Part shown: in pieces, positions 22,362-32,477 of the stretch | Numbering within the stretch: the first letter of the stretch is position 1 | How the letters are laid out: the number at the start of each line of letters is the position of its first letter | DNA from: Vanessa cardui | Taxonomy: Eukaryota > Arthropoda > Insecta > Lepidoptera > Nymphalidae | DNA length: 64,000 bases | Assembly (NCBI RefSeq): GCF_905220365.1 | Contig: NC_061153.1 | Coordinates: 2,810,001 to 2,874,000 of the forward strand | Direction: 5' to 3' | The notes under the pieces: generated by a model | Database searches by the model: none | Seen by the model: only the letters and a program-made list of their open reading frames with translations | Told to the model about the DNA's origin: nothing | Position numbers and translations under genes: made by a program

Positions 22362-22544
22362 TGTTGTTGTGTAGTTTTAAAGTGACAAATAGTTCAAGTG
22401 ATAAGTAATTTTAAAGAGGATTCACTATCTGGCGGGTAGAGTAGGTCACATACACATAATATATTATAAATTAATTTGTTTTAAATAAATATTTATACTA
22501 TAAAAATAAAAAAATCTTTAAGAGCTTTTAAAAGTGGTGTGGCT

Positions 22545-22708
22545 TGTTTTTTTACTCCAACCCGTCAACTACTGAGTTTCTTGCCGGTTCTTCTCGGTTG
22601 AATCTATTTTCCGAACCGGTGGTAGCTTCACTTAATTGTAAAATGACGATTTAAAAGTGCTTGTAAAAGCATACTTGAATAAAGTTTATTTTGATTTTGA
22701 TTTTTGAT
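22545..22708 (+). repeat. LINE/SINE 3' tail repeat, copy 2
   Basis: Same order of blocks as 3871-4035 on the opposite strand: ctactgagtttcttgccgg, ttctcgg, ccgaaccggtggtagcttca, then ttgaataaagtttatttt and a (TTTTGA)n tail. No attached coding part. It directly precedes LINE C. Confidence 0.6.
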
Positions 22709-22709
22709 C

Positions 22710-24126
22710 AAATTTGGTTAGACTTAGTAGTCGAAGTTAGTGCTCATGCCTTTGTTTCCTTCGAGATAAAAATTATGAAAGATAAAATCCCACCAAGGAA
22801 GATTATTATTAGGCGATTAAAAGATATCGACACTGTACAATTAAAGGAAGGATTAATTGCTCTTTATTGGCAGAATGTGGACTCAGAAAATGATGTAAAT
22901 GTCATGGTCGAAATATTTACTAGAAACTTACTATGGTTGTATAATTTGCTTTCACCGATCAAGACGGTCTGTGTCAAGGAGCATAAGTATCTCTGGATAA
23001 CATATAACATTAAATTACTAATGAAACGCAGGGATGAAGCCCATCTCAGGACTAGGTATGATAATACAGATTCATGCAGAAATTACTATAAAAACCTTAA
23101 GACCAAAGTTACAAAAGCGATAGATAGGGAGAAATTGGTATATTTTAATTCTTATGTGAATTCGAATCTTCACAAATCTGAACAGCTTTGGAAACATCTA
23201 TCAAAATACGTGAAAGTAACTCACAAACGCGATTATGAGATTCCAGAAAATCTCCGAGATGCTGATGTAATAAATAGACTTTTTCTAAATTCACCTGGGA
23301 ATCATTATGTGGCTTTAGCAACGATAAATTATTACGAAGAACACAGTCATAGTACATCAGTATTTACCTTAATACCAACTAACGAAACCACGGTCTTAAA
23401 CATAATACGCTCATTAAAATCAAACGCAATAGGTATTGACGGTATATCTCTCGATATGCTGCGATTATCGTTCCGGAAACTTTACCCATTATTACTAAGA
23501 TAATGAATACTTCTGTATTAACAAATAAAATTCCAGCAAGGTGGCAAATACTAGCTATAGTAAAACATATCCCCAAAAAAGATAATATCTCAGATGTCAA
23601 TGGGTTACGACCTATTATTATCTTACCGTGCTTGTCTAAAATATTAGAAAAAAATGTATGTACTATATTATCAGAATATTTAGAGTCAAATGATATACTA
23701 TTTGTAACAGATAGTATTTTAAGTGCGCAAGATGAGGGTAAGGTACTATTTTAGTTTTATTAGACTTTTGCCGGGCGTTTGAAACAATAAATAGACCTTT
23801 GTTTATAAGTAAGCTAAAATATTATGGGTTTAGCCTATATACAATAAAATGGTTCTTAAGTTATTTAGGAGACCAAAAGCAGATTGTTGAGCTGATGTCT
23901 AACGATGGCACTAAAACACTCTCAGAATGTGTCTCCGTTAATAGAGGCGTGCCCCAGGGCTCTATACTAAGCCCCATAATTTCGCACTGTATTGCGCAGA
24001 TATAATTAGGTTTTGCAAATGTCATATATATGCTGATGATATTCAACTATACATTTCATTTAAGCCAAACGAAGCTAGTATTAATATTAAAAACCTAAAT
24101 GAAAACCTCAGAAGCATCACAAAATG
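22710..24126 (+). pseudogene. Jockey/CR1-like LINE C, ORF2 middle part
   Basis: The frame 22691-23503 covers the linker between nuclease and RT (WITYNIKLLMKRRDEAHLR; LKSNAIGIDGISLDMLRL). The frame shifts near 23500 to 23503-23754 (IPKKDNISDVNGLRPIIIL, CLSKILEK), has a stop at 23752, then LLDFCRAFETIN-type catalytic residues and 23799-24005 (FLSYLGDQKQIVELM, RGVPQGSILSPII). After one more shift it reads CHIYADDIQLYI near 24020-24060. It ends in the hairpin at 24109-24150. The nuclease part, the C-terminus and any tail are missing. Confidence 0.8.
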
Positions 24127-24150
24127 TCTGACCATTTTGTGATGCTTCTG
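24109..24150. repeat. Perfect 18-bp inverted repeat at the end of LINE C
   Basis: cagaagcatcacaaaatg at 24109-24126 and its exact reverse complement at 24133-24150, separated by tctgac. The left arm is LINE coding sequence (LRSITK codons), so the right arm is an inverted copy of it. Confidence 0.9.
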
Positions 24151-24236
24151 GGGTAGGTCACATACAGTAGAGGCGGCTACTTCTTACAATTAAGAACAAT
24201 ACGCTTATGTGGAACATCTAAAGGGATCTCAGGCAT

Positions 24237-25397
24237 AATGTTGTCTTAAATTTTCGCGATTATTACACATTTAAATAAAACTAATTATAACGGATGAATC
24301 GCGTATATTAATTATTTTTAAGCATCCCGACGTTTCGAGCACTTTGCAGTGTTCGTGGTCACGGGTAGACTAAGATGACATTTGTCTATTTGAAGAACAA
24401 AGGAAATATTATTAACAACTACCGCCAACGATTTCTCAATTGATATCTGGAGTAACGTTCTGGTTGTACGCAGAAGGCACTAACTGTATCTTTAGGTCTT
24501 GCAGTCTGTTGGATTGCGGATTTTAAATTTTTAATAAGAGGATGTGAAGTTCGGATGTTTTTGAATTTCAATAGCCTCGCGTATTATTCTAGGAATGAAT
24601 CTGTGTTCTCTAGCGAGGATCTGTGGTTTATCAAATCGGATAAAATGCATAGGTTTATCCAGAGCATGTTCACAGACTGCAGACTTTGAAGAACGCCTAT
24701 TTTTGACATCTCCTATATGTTCCTTGACCCTGGTACCGATACTTCTCTTTGTTTGGCCTATGTAAGATAAACCACACTCACATTCGAGTTTATATACTCC
24801 TGCAGTTTGTAAAGGAATATTACTCTTGATAGGTCTCAAGAACTGGCTCACTTTCTTATGAGGCTTGTAAACGGTTTTAATTGAAGCTCGCTTCAAGATG
24901 TTGCCAATCCTGTCTGTAACTCCCTTCACATATGGTAGAAATGCAGGTTGTCGCTCAACTGTGGGTGGCTTGATACGGCTTCTGCGATGCTGGCGAGGCA
25001 CGGGCAGCTTGTTCTGGTGGAGTGCAAGCTTGACCTGACGTAGCTCGTCCTCTAGGTGTTCAGCATCGCAGAGATGGTGGGCTCTCTGTAACAAAGATTT
25101 GCCAACGGTAGCTAACTGACTAGGGTGGTGGTGCGAGTCACCATTGAGGTATTTGTTGGTGTGTGTGGGATTCCTATAAACTGTGTGACTTAATGTATTA
25201 TCAGGATTCTTGATAATAAGGATGTCAAGGAAAGCTAAAGAATTATTTGCCTCTAATTCCATAGTAAATTGAATGTTTTTATTTATAGAATTAAGATGTA
25301 CTAAAAATGCAGATGTCAGATCACTAGGTAATATTGTGAAAGTGTCATCTACGTACCGTTTATAAAACCTAGGTGTTATTGGCCATCTGAACTCTGA
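24237..25397 (-). pseudogene. Penelope-like element, 5'-truncated copy (PLE-2)
   Basis: On the minus strand, from about 25397 down: KRYVDD (RT catalytic motif intact), the thumb region, then 25262-24531 with SRIKPPTVERQPAFLPYVKG, KPHKKVSQFLRPIKS, and the GIY-YIG nuclease GVYKLECECGLSYIGQTKRS with ALDKPMHFIRFDK. The C-terminal end (NREDGWRLSNT in other copies) is deleted near 24540. The pseudo-LTR follows at 24237-24420. RT motifs before YVDD are missing. This copy keeps a Gln codon where PLE-1 has a stop, so it comes from a healthier source copy. It abuts an LTR-like repeat at 25404. Confidence 0.88.
24326..24365 (-). ncRNA. Hammerhead-like fold in the Penelope terminal repeat (copy 1)
   Basis: Minus strand: CCC, then gtgaccac, a 7-bp stem with one mismatch (gaacact / agtgctc) capped by gcaa, then GAAAC-GTC, then GGG. 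GAAAC followed by GTC is the 3' half of a hammerhead core with a two-pair stem III. The CUGAUGA box is not standard. Penelope-like elements are known to carry hammerhead ribozymes in these repeats. Activity is unproven. Confidence 0.5.
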
Positions 25398-25403
25398 ACA
25401 CTT

Positions 25404-25735
25404 GTCCAGAAATGATAATTTTAATAATTTAAAACTGTTTGATTGTTAAATGAATAATTTTTAGTGAATTTTGAAATGTTAAATTAGTCTGAAATATTTA
25501 AGTATTGGTAAACAGCTGTTATGTTGAGTGAATAAGTCTACCCACCTATTTTTGTTATAAAAGATCAAGCATCCGCCGGTATCTACAGGCTTGGTCGAAC
25601 CGTCGTCGAAGCGATCCGACCGCCTCATATTGGAATAAATCAGAGAAGAATTACCTGAGTTTAATTTCAAACCTCCGAGTATGGATAAAGACGACATGTT
25701 TTTTAAAAACGGGCTCGGACATGCCTGCTCCGTTA
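25404..25735 (+). repeat. LTR-like repeat, copy 1 (5'-truncated)
   Basis: About 330 bp that matches 53093-53458 closely: gtccagaaatgat start, a TATA-like gttataaaagatcaagc near 25555-25571, a tcatattggaataaatcag block and a gctcggacatgc end. The left about 35 bp present in the other copy are missing here. No coding part is next to it. The layout (promoter-like TATA, no ORF, about 400 bp) fits a solo LTR, but a short DNA element is possible. Confidence 0.6.
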
Positions 25736-26646
25736 TATATATGGATAAATAACAATTTCATAAAATAAATAATTTGATATTGATGTATTTTAAATATACC
25801 TGACATGATATGGCCATCAAGCTGAATGCAGATTAATACTCCAAGGCTGCATTGGCTGCGACGCGTCTGCTCTTCTAGGACCCAGTTCTTTTAGAGATTT
25901 TAGTTAGCTGTCCCTAAAAAAAAGGAAAAAATAAATAAATATAATAAATTGTTGCTATGTCCCTACAATATTTATAACTTTCTTTTGTCGACATTCCTTT
26001 TTTTCTCTCTCTCGTTGTCTATAATAATAAGAATAATAATAATAATAAAATTGGATATAGATGTTCATAGTTGTACATCAAAATAAATAAAGTACATAAT
26101 TTGTTACTTCTTTAAGTTATTACCATTTAACACTTACCGGTACTCAAAATCTTCATCTGTTGTTGTCGTCTAGGGATAACACGGCCGTCATGACACCCTA
26201 TGGCGTGATCACTGATGCGAGACGGGATCACGATAACACTATAATATTAACACGTTGACTGTCCAGGCCAAATCCAACAACCTTCACGTGGCGTCCTGCG
26301 GTTTTTTTATTAAAGGTAGTTGGAACTACTTCACATTTAATAAATTTATACTTGAAATCTCCGTCACTATAATTACAGTGTTACAGTTATTTGCAGCATG
26401 TATCACATGTGATACAAGGACGTCTCGTCCTTAATTTTAGTGTATCACATATGATGCAGGGATCGACGAAGCAAAAAATGTGTATTCATATAACTAAACA
26501 ATTAGTTATATGAATACCCACATTTTTTGCTTTTAGTTAGTTAGTTAGTTTTATTGCGGTAGTTGCATAAAAATAATTATAAACGTTAATCATAATTAAT
26601 CGAGCATCGCAGATCTATTGTTGCACAAAATAGTTGTTGCAAAAAA
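25736..26646. other. Spacer with several short palindromes
   Basis: No coding signal. It contains an AT-rich stretch, cgtgatcac...gggatcacg inverted bits near 26200-26232, a 16-bp palindrome gtatcacatgtgatac at about 26400-26415, a small aaggacgtctcgtcctt hairpin just after, and a larger hairpin at 26471-26530. Dense palindromes suggest the end of a DNA transposon. Confidence 0.45.
26471..26530. repeat. Long inverted repeat (27/29-nt arms, 4-nt loop)
   Basis: Left arm 26471-26497 starts gcaaaaaatgtgtattcat; right arm 26502-26530 ends cccacattttttgc. The right arm has two extra C, otherwise the arms are complementary. The loop is acaa. Confidence 0.85.
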
Positions 26647-26763
26647 ATGAGTTCCCGACCGTTAAGTGATGCAAATTTGCTCTGTATTTTAGAAAATGGA
26701 GAAGACGAAGTTTTCTTGAAATTAGAAGATGCCGCAGTCAGTGATTCCATTGATATCCAGTTA
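26647..26763 (+). pseudogene. Short ORF start, possibly piggyBac-like N-terminus
   Basis: An ATG opens a frame beginning MSSRPLSDANLLCILENGED and then a short acidic part. After about 39 codons the sequence becomes the R1-type LINE in a different frame. The head resembles the acidic N-termini of piggyBac-type transposases (an S-D-x-x-L-L-x-L-L-E pattern), and palindromes lie upstream as in a transposon end. The resemblance is weak and there is no DDE part to confirm it. Confidence 0.3.
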
Positions 26764-26769
26764 CCTTTG

Positions 26770-28822
26770 GATCACTGTTCGACGAATGTCTGTGCAGCGG
26801 GCAGTTTCCGAAGCCTTGGAAAGAAGGGAAGTTGGTCCTGTTGCCGAAGGAAGGTCGGCCGTTGGATTCCCCTTCGGCATACAGGCCAATTGTGATGCTG
26901 AACGAGACGGGAAAACTCTTCGAGAAGGTCCTCGCAGCCCGTCTCGTTCCGCACCTCGAGGAGGTCGGTCCGGGTCTCTCGGAGGCGCAGTACGGATTCA
27001 GGGCGGGCCGGTCGACGGTCGACGCCCTGAACGCCCTGAAGACTCGGACGACGGAAGCGGTGGCCCGGGGGCAGGTCGTCCTGGCTGTGTCGCTTGACGT
27101 GGCGAACGCCTTCAATAGTCTCCCTTTCGAGACGATACGGGAGGCACTCCGATACCATGGGGTGCCGACCTATCTGAGGAGACTGCTGGAGGCGTACCTC
27201 CAGGGCAGGGAGGTCCTCTGGGCGGGGGTCGATGGGAGGAGCGTTCGGCATCGAGTGGGTTGCGGCGTTCCACAGGGGTCGGTCCTCGGCCCAATTCTGT
27301 GGAACGTCGGTTTCGACTGCCTCCTGCGGGCTCCCGTCCTTCCCGGGATGGGGGTGTTGTGTTATGCTGATGACACTCTCGTCACGGCGATTGGACGGGA
27401 CTTCCGGGAGGCGGCTCGCCTTGCCGAAGTCGGAACGGCTCTCACCGTGGACCGCATGGGAATGCTGGGCTTGAGGGTCTCCATATCCAAAACAGAGGCC
27501 CTCCTCTTCCGCGGTCCACGGAAAGGACCCCCACGAGGGGCGAGTATCACCGTCCAGGGGACGGTGATCAAAGTGCAGGCCCAGATGAAGTATCTGGGCC
27601 TGATCCTGGACGGACGATGGAGCTTCGGGCAGCATTTTGTTCATCTCGGCCCGAGGCTCATCAACGCCGCCGCCGCTCTTGGTCGCCTCCTTCCGAATGT
27701 GGGGGGCCGGGGTCGCTATGCCGGCGTCTTTATTCCGGCGTAGTGAGGTCGATGGCGCTGTACGGTGCCCCGATCTGGATAGACGCCCTCACCGCTAAAA
27801 ATCGGGCCCTGCTGCGAAAGCCGCAGAGGGTCATAGCGGTGAGAGGCATCAGAGGGTACCGTACGGTGTCGTGGACTGCGGCGACACTTCTCGCGGGTGA
27901 TCCGCCCTGGGAGCTCCAGGCGGAGGTGCTCGCGGAAGTGTACCGGTTCCGGGTCGAGGCGAGAGACCGCGGCGACCGTCCGGGGTCGGCGGAGGTCGGG
28001 CGGATCAGGGCTTTAGCCCAGCAAGCCCTGATCGCCCGATAGCAGGAGGATCTGGGGTCTCCCTCGGCGGGCCTAGCGACAGTGGAGGCGATCCGTCCCC
28101 ACTTGAGTCGCTGGGTCGAGAGGAAGCACGGCACACTGTCGTATAGAATGACGCAGGTACTTACCGGACACGGGTGCTTCCGTAAGTACCTGCACGGGAT
28201 AGCGCGGCGGGAGGAGTCACCCTCCTGCCACGAGTGTGGTGCGCCAGTGGACACGGCGTACCACACCCTGTACGAGTGTGCTGCGTGGGGGCCCCAGAGG
28301 CACACCCTTACGGCGAGTATGGGCGGAGACCTCTCGCTGTCGAGCGTTATCAACGCCATGCTCGGTAGCGAGATGTGCTGGTCGGAGATGCGCTCTTTCT
28401 GCGAAAGTGTCATGTCGCAGAAGGAAGCAGCGGAGCGGGAGCGGGAAAAGAATGCCGCCGCTGACTCGCTCCGCAGAAGACGACCGGGGAGAAGGAAAAG
28501 GCGCTATGCGCACCTTCTCCCTCCGCCTCAATAGGCGCCGTAGGGACCAGGGGGGGTCCCAGTACCCTGGGAATCCCCCCTAGCTGTTGGAGGCCCGTAT
28601 AGACGGGCCGACCGTCAGGGCGTCACGGTAGCATGCGTAAGCGATCCCGTGGCGTCCGCCGTAAGACGGAGAGGGTACCGCTGGTTTTTTAGTGGGTAAA
28701 CCCGGTGTGCTTGGGCGTACTCGGCGTTCAGGGCTCCGGGGAGTCCCACACACCCCCCCACTTTCCATCACGTGGGGGAAACGCGTAAAGCGTTTTTCCA
28801 GCGAGAAAAAAAAAAAAAAAAG
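26770..28822 (+). pseudogene. R1/TRAS-type LINE, 5'-truncated
   Basis: GC-rich, unlike its surroundings. The frame 26770-27743 holds the RT: PSAYRPIVMLNETGKLFEKV, SLDVANAFNSLP (catalytic), CGVPQGSVLGPILW, CYADDTLVTAIG. A frameshift near 27700 leads to 27720-28042 (SGVVRSMALYGAPIW, RVIAVRGIRGYRTVS), then a TAG at 28040-28042, then 28043-28534 with the CCHC finger (SCHECGAPVDTAYHTLYEC) and a basic C-terminus (VMSQKEAAERERE, RRRRPGRRKRR). The 3' UTR is about 270 bp, GC-rich, ending in a poly(A) run at 28806-28822. R1-clade elements often target rDNA or telomeric TTAGG repeats; neither is next to this copy. The endonuclease is lost. Confidence 0.88.
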
Positions 28823-30264
28823 TTCTCTTAATATATCTCCTACTGTAATTGACTGGTTTCGTTGTTATCTACATGGCCGCAGACAAAGAATCCGAGTTCA
28901 GGACTCTTATTCTAATTGGCCAATTTTAAATGCCGGTGTGCCCCAAGGCGGAGTCCTTTTACCTCTGCTATTTTCGATTTTTATTAGTTCCATAACTCAC
29001 AATATATCTTCTCTCTACCACCTGTATGCCGACGATTTTCAGATTGACTGTCACTCTAAGTTAATAGATTTACCACTGACAATACAGACAATTAACTCAG
29101 ATTTAAAAAAGATCTTAAGTTGGAGCAATTCATTCAGTCTCAAAATAAATCCACTTAAGTGTCAATCTATTATTATTGGCAGTCCAATATTAATCTCACG
29201 AATAGATTTTTCTCTTTTATCCCCTATTTTATTTGGCAATGCCATAATTCCCTACAGTGATAATATTAAAAATCTGTGTATAATATTCGATAAAACCCTT
29301 TCTTGGAATCCACAAATCAGTGAGGTAAGCAGAAAAATGTTTGTTGCTGTTGGTTCTCTACGTAGATTACGTAACCTTTTACCGATTCCCACCAAAATTG
29401 CGTTAGCACAATCTATCCTTTTACCAATTCTTGATTATGCAGATTGCTGTTATCTTGATCTTAGAGAAGATCAATTAAACAAACTTGAGCGCATTCAAAA
29501 TCTTTGCATCAGGTTCATATTTGGGCTTCGCAAGTACGACCACATTTCCGATTTTCGCAAAAAGCTCGAGTGGCTCCCGATCCGCCTTCGCAGGAATACA
29601 CTCATTCTCTCTATTCTCTACTGTATACTTTTCAACCCCAATGCCCCTATTTATCTAAAACAGTCCTTCCAATTCCTTAGTGATTCCCATTTCCGCTTCC
29701 GTCTTCGCTCCGAACAAAACCTTACTCTTAAAACTCCTTCCCATACTTCTTCCTTTTTTACTTAATCCTTCTCTGTCCAAACAGTATGCTTGTGGAGCTC
29801 CTTGCCCATAAATATAAGACGTGCACAATCCGTTGCTGCTTTTAAGAAAACTGCTTCTAAAACACTATTATTTGTCATTGTAAATCGTTGTAATTTTATT
29901 TATGAAATATAATAATACTTTATATATAAGTATGTATTTTTATGTATTTGAATTTATTTGTAAAACATATGTAATATTTTGTTTATACGCGTATTTATAT
30001 GTTATATATAACATGTATTAATCGTATGTATGTATGTTATGTAGATATGTTATGTTTGTGTATATATGATTTACCTAAAAGGTGTACACCTCCGAACCCC
30101 TTTCTTAGAGTATTCAATGTCCTCTATCCAAAGGTTGTCTGGAAGAGATCGCTCTTTTAGCGATAAGACCGCCTTTTGTACCGTGTTTTCTATTTTGTTG
30201 TGTTACTTCTTGTATCTTTTTTGTTTCGGTGTACAATAAAGTATATTTATCTTATCTTATCTTA
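28823..30264 (+). pseudogene. CR1-like LINE B4, 3' part
   Basis: Starts inside RT (LNISPTVIDWF) directly after the R1 poly(A). The frame at 28835-29765 has AGVPQGGVLLPLLF, HLYADDFQIDC (YADD intact), KINPLKCQSI, FGLRKYDHISDFRKKLEWL, and is stopped by TAA at 29763-29765. The end of the protein (LWSSLPINIRRAQS type) continues past it to about 29912. The 3' UTR holds the conserved hairpin and ends in a (TATCT)n tail at about 30245-30264. It is close in sequence to B5. Confidence 0.85.
30131..30175 (+). promoter_or_regulatory. Conserved 3' UTR hairpin of the CR1-like family (in B4)
   Basis: aaggttgtctggaagaga, then tcgctcttttagcga as a 5-bp stem and loop, then taagaccgcc. Located about 90 bp before the (TATCT)n tail. 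Confidence 0.6.
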
Positions 30265-32455
30265 TAATATGACACAAGACCTAAAAATGATTTTATATCC
30301 TTCGGTGATTTAGGGACAGGAAACTCAGTTACAGCTTGTATTTTATCTGGGTTTGGCTTAACCCCATTTTCATTAATTATATGACCTAAATAACCTACAT
30401 CTTTACGTAAAAATTCACATTTTTCCGGTTGTAATTTCATAATCTTTCGAAAACCGTTCTCAAATTTTCTATATGTGAATTTAGATCATGACTATAAATA
30501 ACGATATCATCCAGGTACACAAAGCATCTTGTACCTTGTAGGCCTGAGAGGCAATTATTCATTATTTTCTGGAAAGTTGCAGGGGCATTCTTTAACCCAA
30601 ATGGCATTCTATTAAATTGGAAATGTCCCTGTGGCACAGAAAAAGCGGTCTTAGGAGCATTTCCGGATCAACGAGAATTTGGTGAAATCCAGAAGCAAGA
30701 TTTAAAGTACTAAAATATTTGCTGTTACCTAATTGGTCTAGGATTTCAGAAATCTGCGGAATTGGATTAGTTTCTCCAACAGTTATGTTATTTAGATTTC
30801 TGTAATCAATTACAATTCTCCATTTTTTAAGTCCTTCTGAGCTTGACTTTTTAGGGACGACCCAGATTGGAGAACTCCATGGAGAGGATGAAGGTTCTAT
30901 TATGTTTTCATTTAACATTTTATTTATTTGTACTTCCACTTCCTTTTTATGACATTCTGGGAAGCGATACGACTTAGTGTGGATAGGAATGTCAGTAGTA
31001 GTTTTAATTTTATGTTTTAGGGCAGTAGAGAAGGAAAGCAAATCATTTGACAAATGGAAAATGTCTAAAAACTCAGCACAGATGTCAGTGAGAGCTTTGG
31101 TTTCCTCATCGTTCAGATGGGAAGTTCGTAAGGAGTTTATCACCTCACAGGTTCGATCATAAATAGTTTTGTCAGAATTATTTATTCTTATAGCAGCAGA
31201 AGTGACTAATGGTTCTAATTTTAAATTAAGATTTGATTTTACATTTGCAATTTGTTCTGATGTATTAGCTACTGTGATATTAACTCTTTTATTATTTTTT
31301 ACCTTCACAATACAATTGGCAATTAGCAATGTATCGGATAGATGTTGGTCCAGAATAATGCCTTCTTTAAGCTCAGGGATTTGAACTGTGCATTCGATGA
31401 CAGTTTCTGTTCTGGGTGGTATAATATAAATCGGATCAAAGAAATTGAGCTTTAGATTTATGTCCTTGAATCGCAAAACATCATGTGCATAGTCGATATT
31501 GCAACCAAACTTCGTAAGGAAACCGTACCAATTATACCGTCATAAGGTAAATTTATATTTTCAATTACATGAAATTGGTGTTTTATATGTTTATTTTTTG
31601 ATAAGTCTAGTTGTAGTAGGAAATGACCTAGTGTGTGCCTTGTTTTGTTACCCGGGTCAATACCCTTAATATGGATAATCTCTTTAGACATATTAATTTT
31701 CTTGGATATGGATGTTCGTTTTAACAGGCTTATAGCTGAGCCAGAATCGATTAATAATGTTATAGAAATGTCTGAAATTTGGGTATGAACAAGGATATGT
31801 GGTAAAAGTTATTTTGATGTGTCGATATTAATTTCGTAAATATTATTTTGAATTACAGCCTTACTTATAGAAATCGATTCAGAGGTTTGTGATTTTGAAT
31901 GGGTGTCGGCTGGTTTAAATGGTCCCGTGCGACACCGAGACGAGACCTTTATTCGTTTAAATTAAGTTCTTCGTCTATCTCATTATGGTTAGTATCATCG
32001 GACACTTCTTGGATATGATTAACAGGTCTGGAAGAATTATTTGGGTAAAATTTACCCTGGGGCTGTTGGTTTTGTTGAACTTTATAACGATTGCTATAAA
32101 ATGCACGCTTTTGGCAATCAGCAATATCATGGCCTGGTGATTTACAATAACGGCAAAATAAACTGGACGAACCTGATGGTTGGGATTTGACAAACCTTCG
32201 CGGGTTATACGTATTATTATTATTGTTGTTAAATTGGGGTCGCCTGTTATCGTTTAATCTCGCGTCTGATCTGATGACCTTTGTCCTATATAGAGTCTGT
32301 TGAATTTTCTTTTCAGAAATGACAAGGTTTATTGCTTCATTTAGGTTTTCGGGATCTCGGCAACGGACAATAGTTGATAACCGAGGGTGGATACCCATTA
32401 TAAAACGATGAAGGGCTAGATCCTCCATGGCGGCTATTCGCCCAACGAGCTCGGA
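30265..32455 (-). pseudogene. Ty3/Gypsy element fragment: gag end, protease, RT start
   Basis: In minus-strand order: 32428-31949 Gag C-terminus with a CRYCKSPGHDIADC zinc knuckle; about 31760-31458 retropepsin-like region; 31476-30592 linker and RT (SPIWVVPKK, WRIVIDYRNLNNIT, TLNLASGFHQI); after a frameshift 30637-30437 (MPFGLKNAPATFQKIM, YLDDIVIYS); after another shift 30440-30252 (GYLGHIINENGVKPNP, SFLGLVSYY). The first RT catalytic Asp is Asn (LNL for LDL); YLDD is intact. RNase H, integrase and both LTRs are missing. Cut at 30265 by the end of B4 and near 32455 on the B5 side. Confidence 0.87.
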
Positions 32456-32477
32456 TTTCTATTTATTTGATAGTGAA

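Larger units (their letters stand above)
11862..22440 (-). mobile_element. CR1-like LINE B1 with two nested insertions
   Basis: Pieces on the minus strand line up as one element: ORF1 (22361-21516), inter-ORF region, ORF2 start (21048-20892), then a break by element B2 (16421-20889), ORF2 continued (about 16415-14941), a break by element A2 (about 12496-14938), and ORF2 palm region (12495-about 11880). The B2 break lies at the codons for INAQS and is flanked by catta on both sides, so the halves join exactly. The A2 break lies between the RLGMD and NQQVTV codons. The 3' end is lost near 11880, which is unusual since LINEs normally lose the 5' end; a later deletion is likely. Confidence 0.8.

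Noticed and set aside
22441..24168. Shared 13-mer gtaggtcacatac near 22441 and 24154
   Set aside because: Matches of this length are expected by chance in 64 kb and the neighbours do not align.
26729..27644. Frames up to 290 codons on both strands within the R1-type LINE
   Set aside because: Proline/arginine-rich shadows caused by high GC; the real reading is the plus-strand RT frame with YADD.
28217..28583. Overlapping frames rich in Arg near the end of the R1-type LINE
   Set aside because: Alternative frames of the CCHC finger and basic tail.
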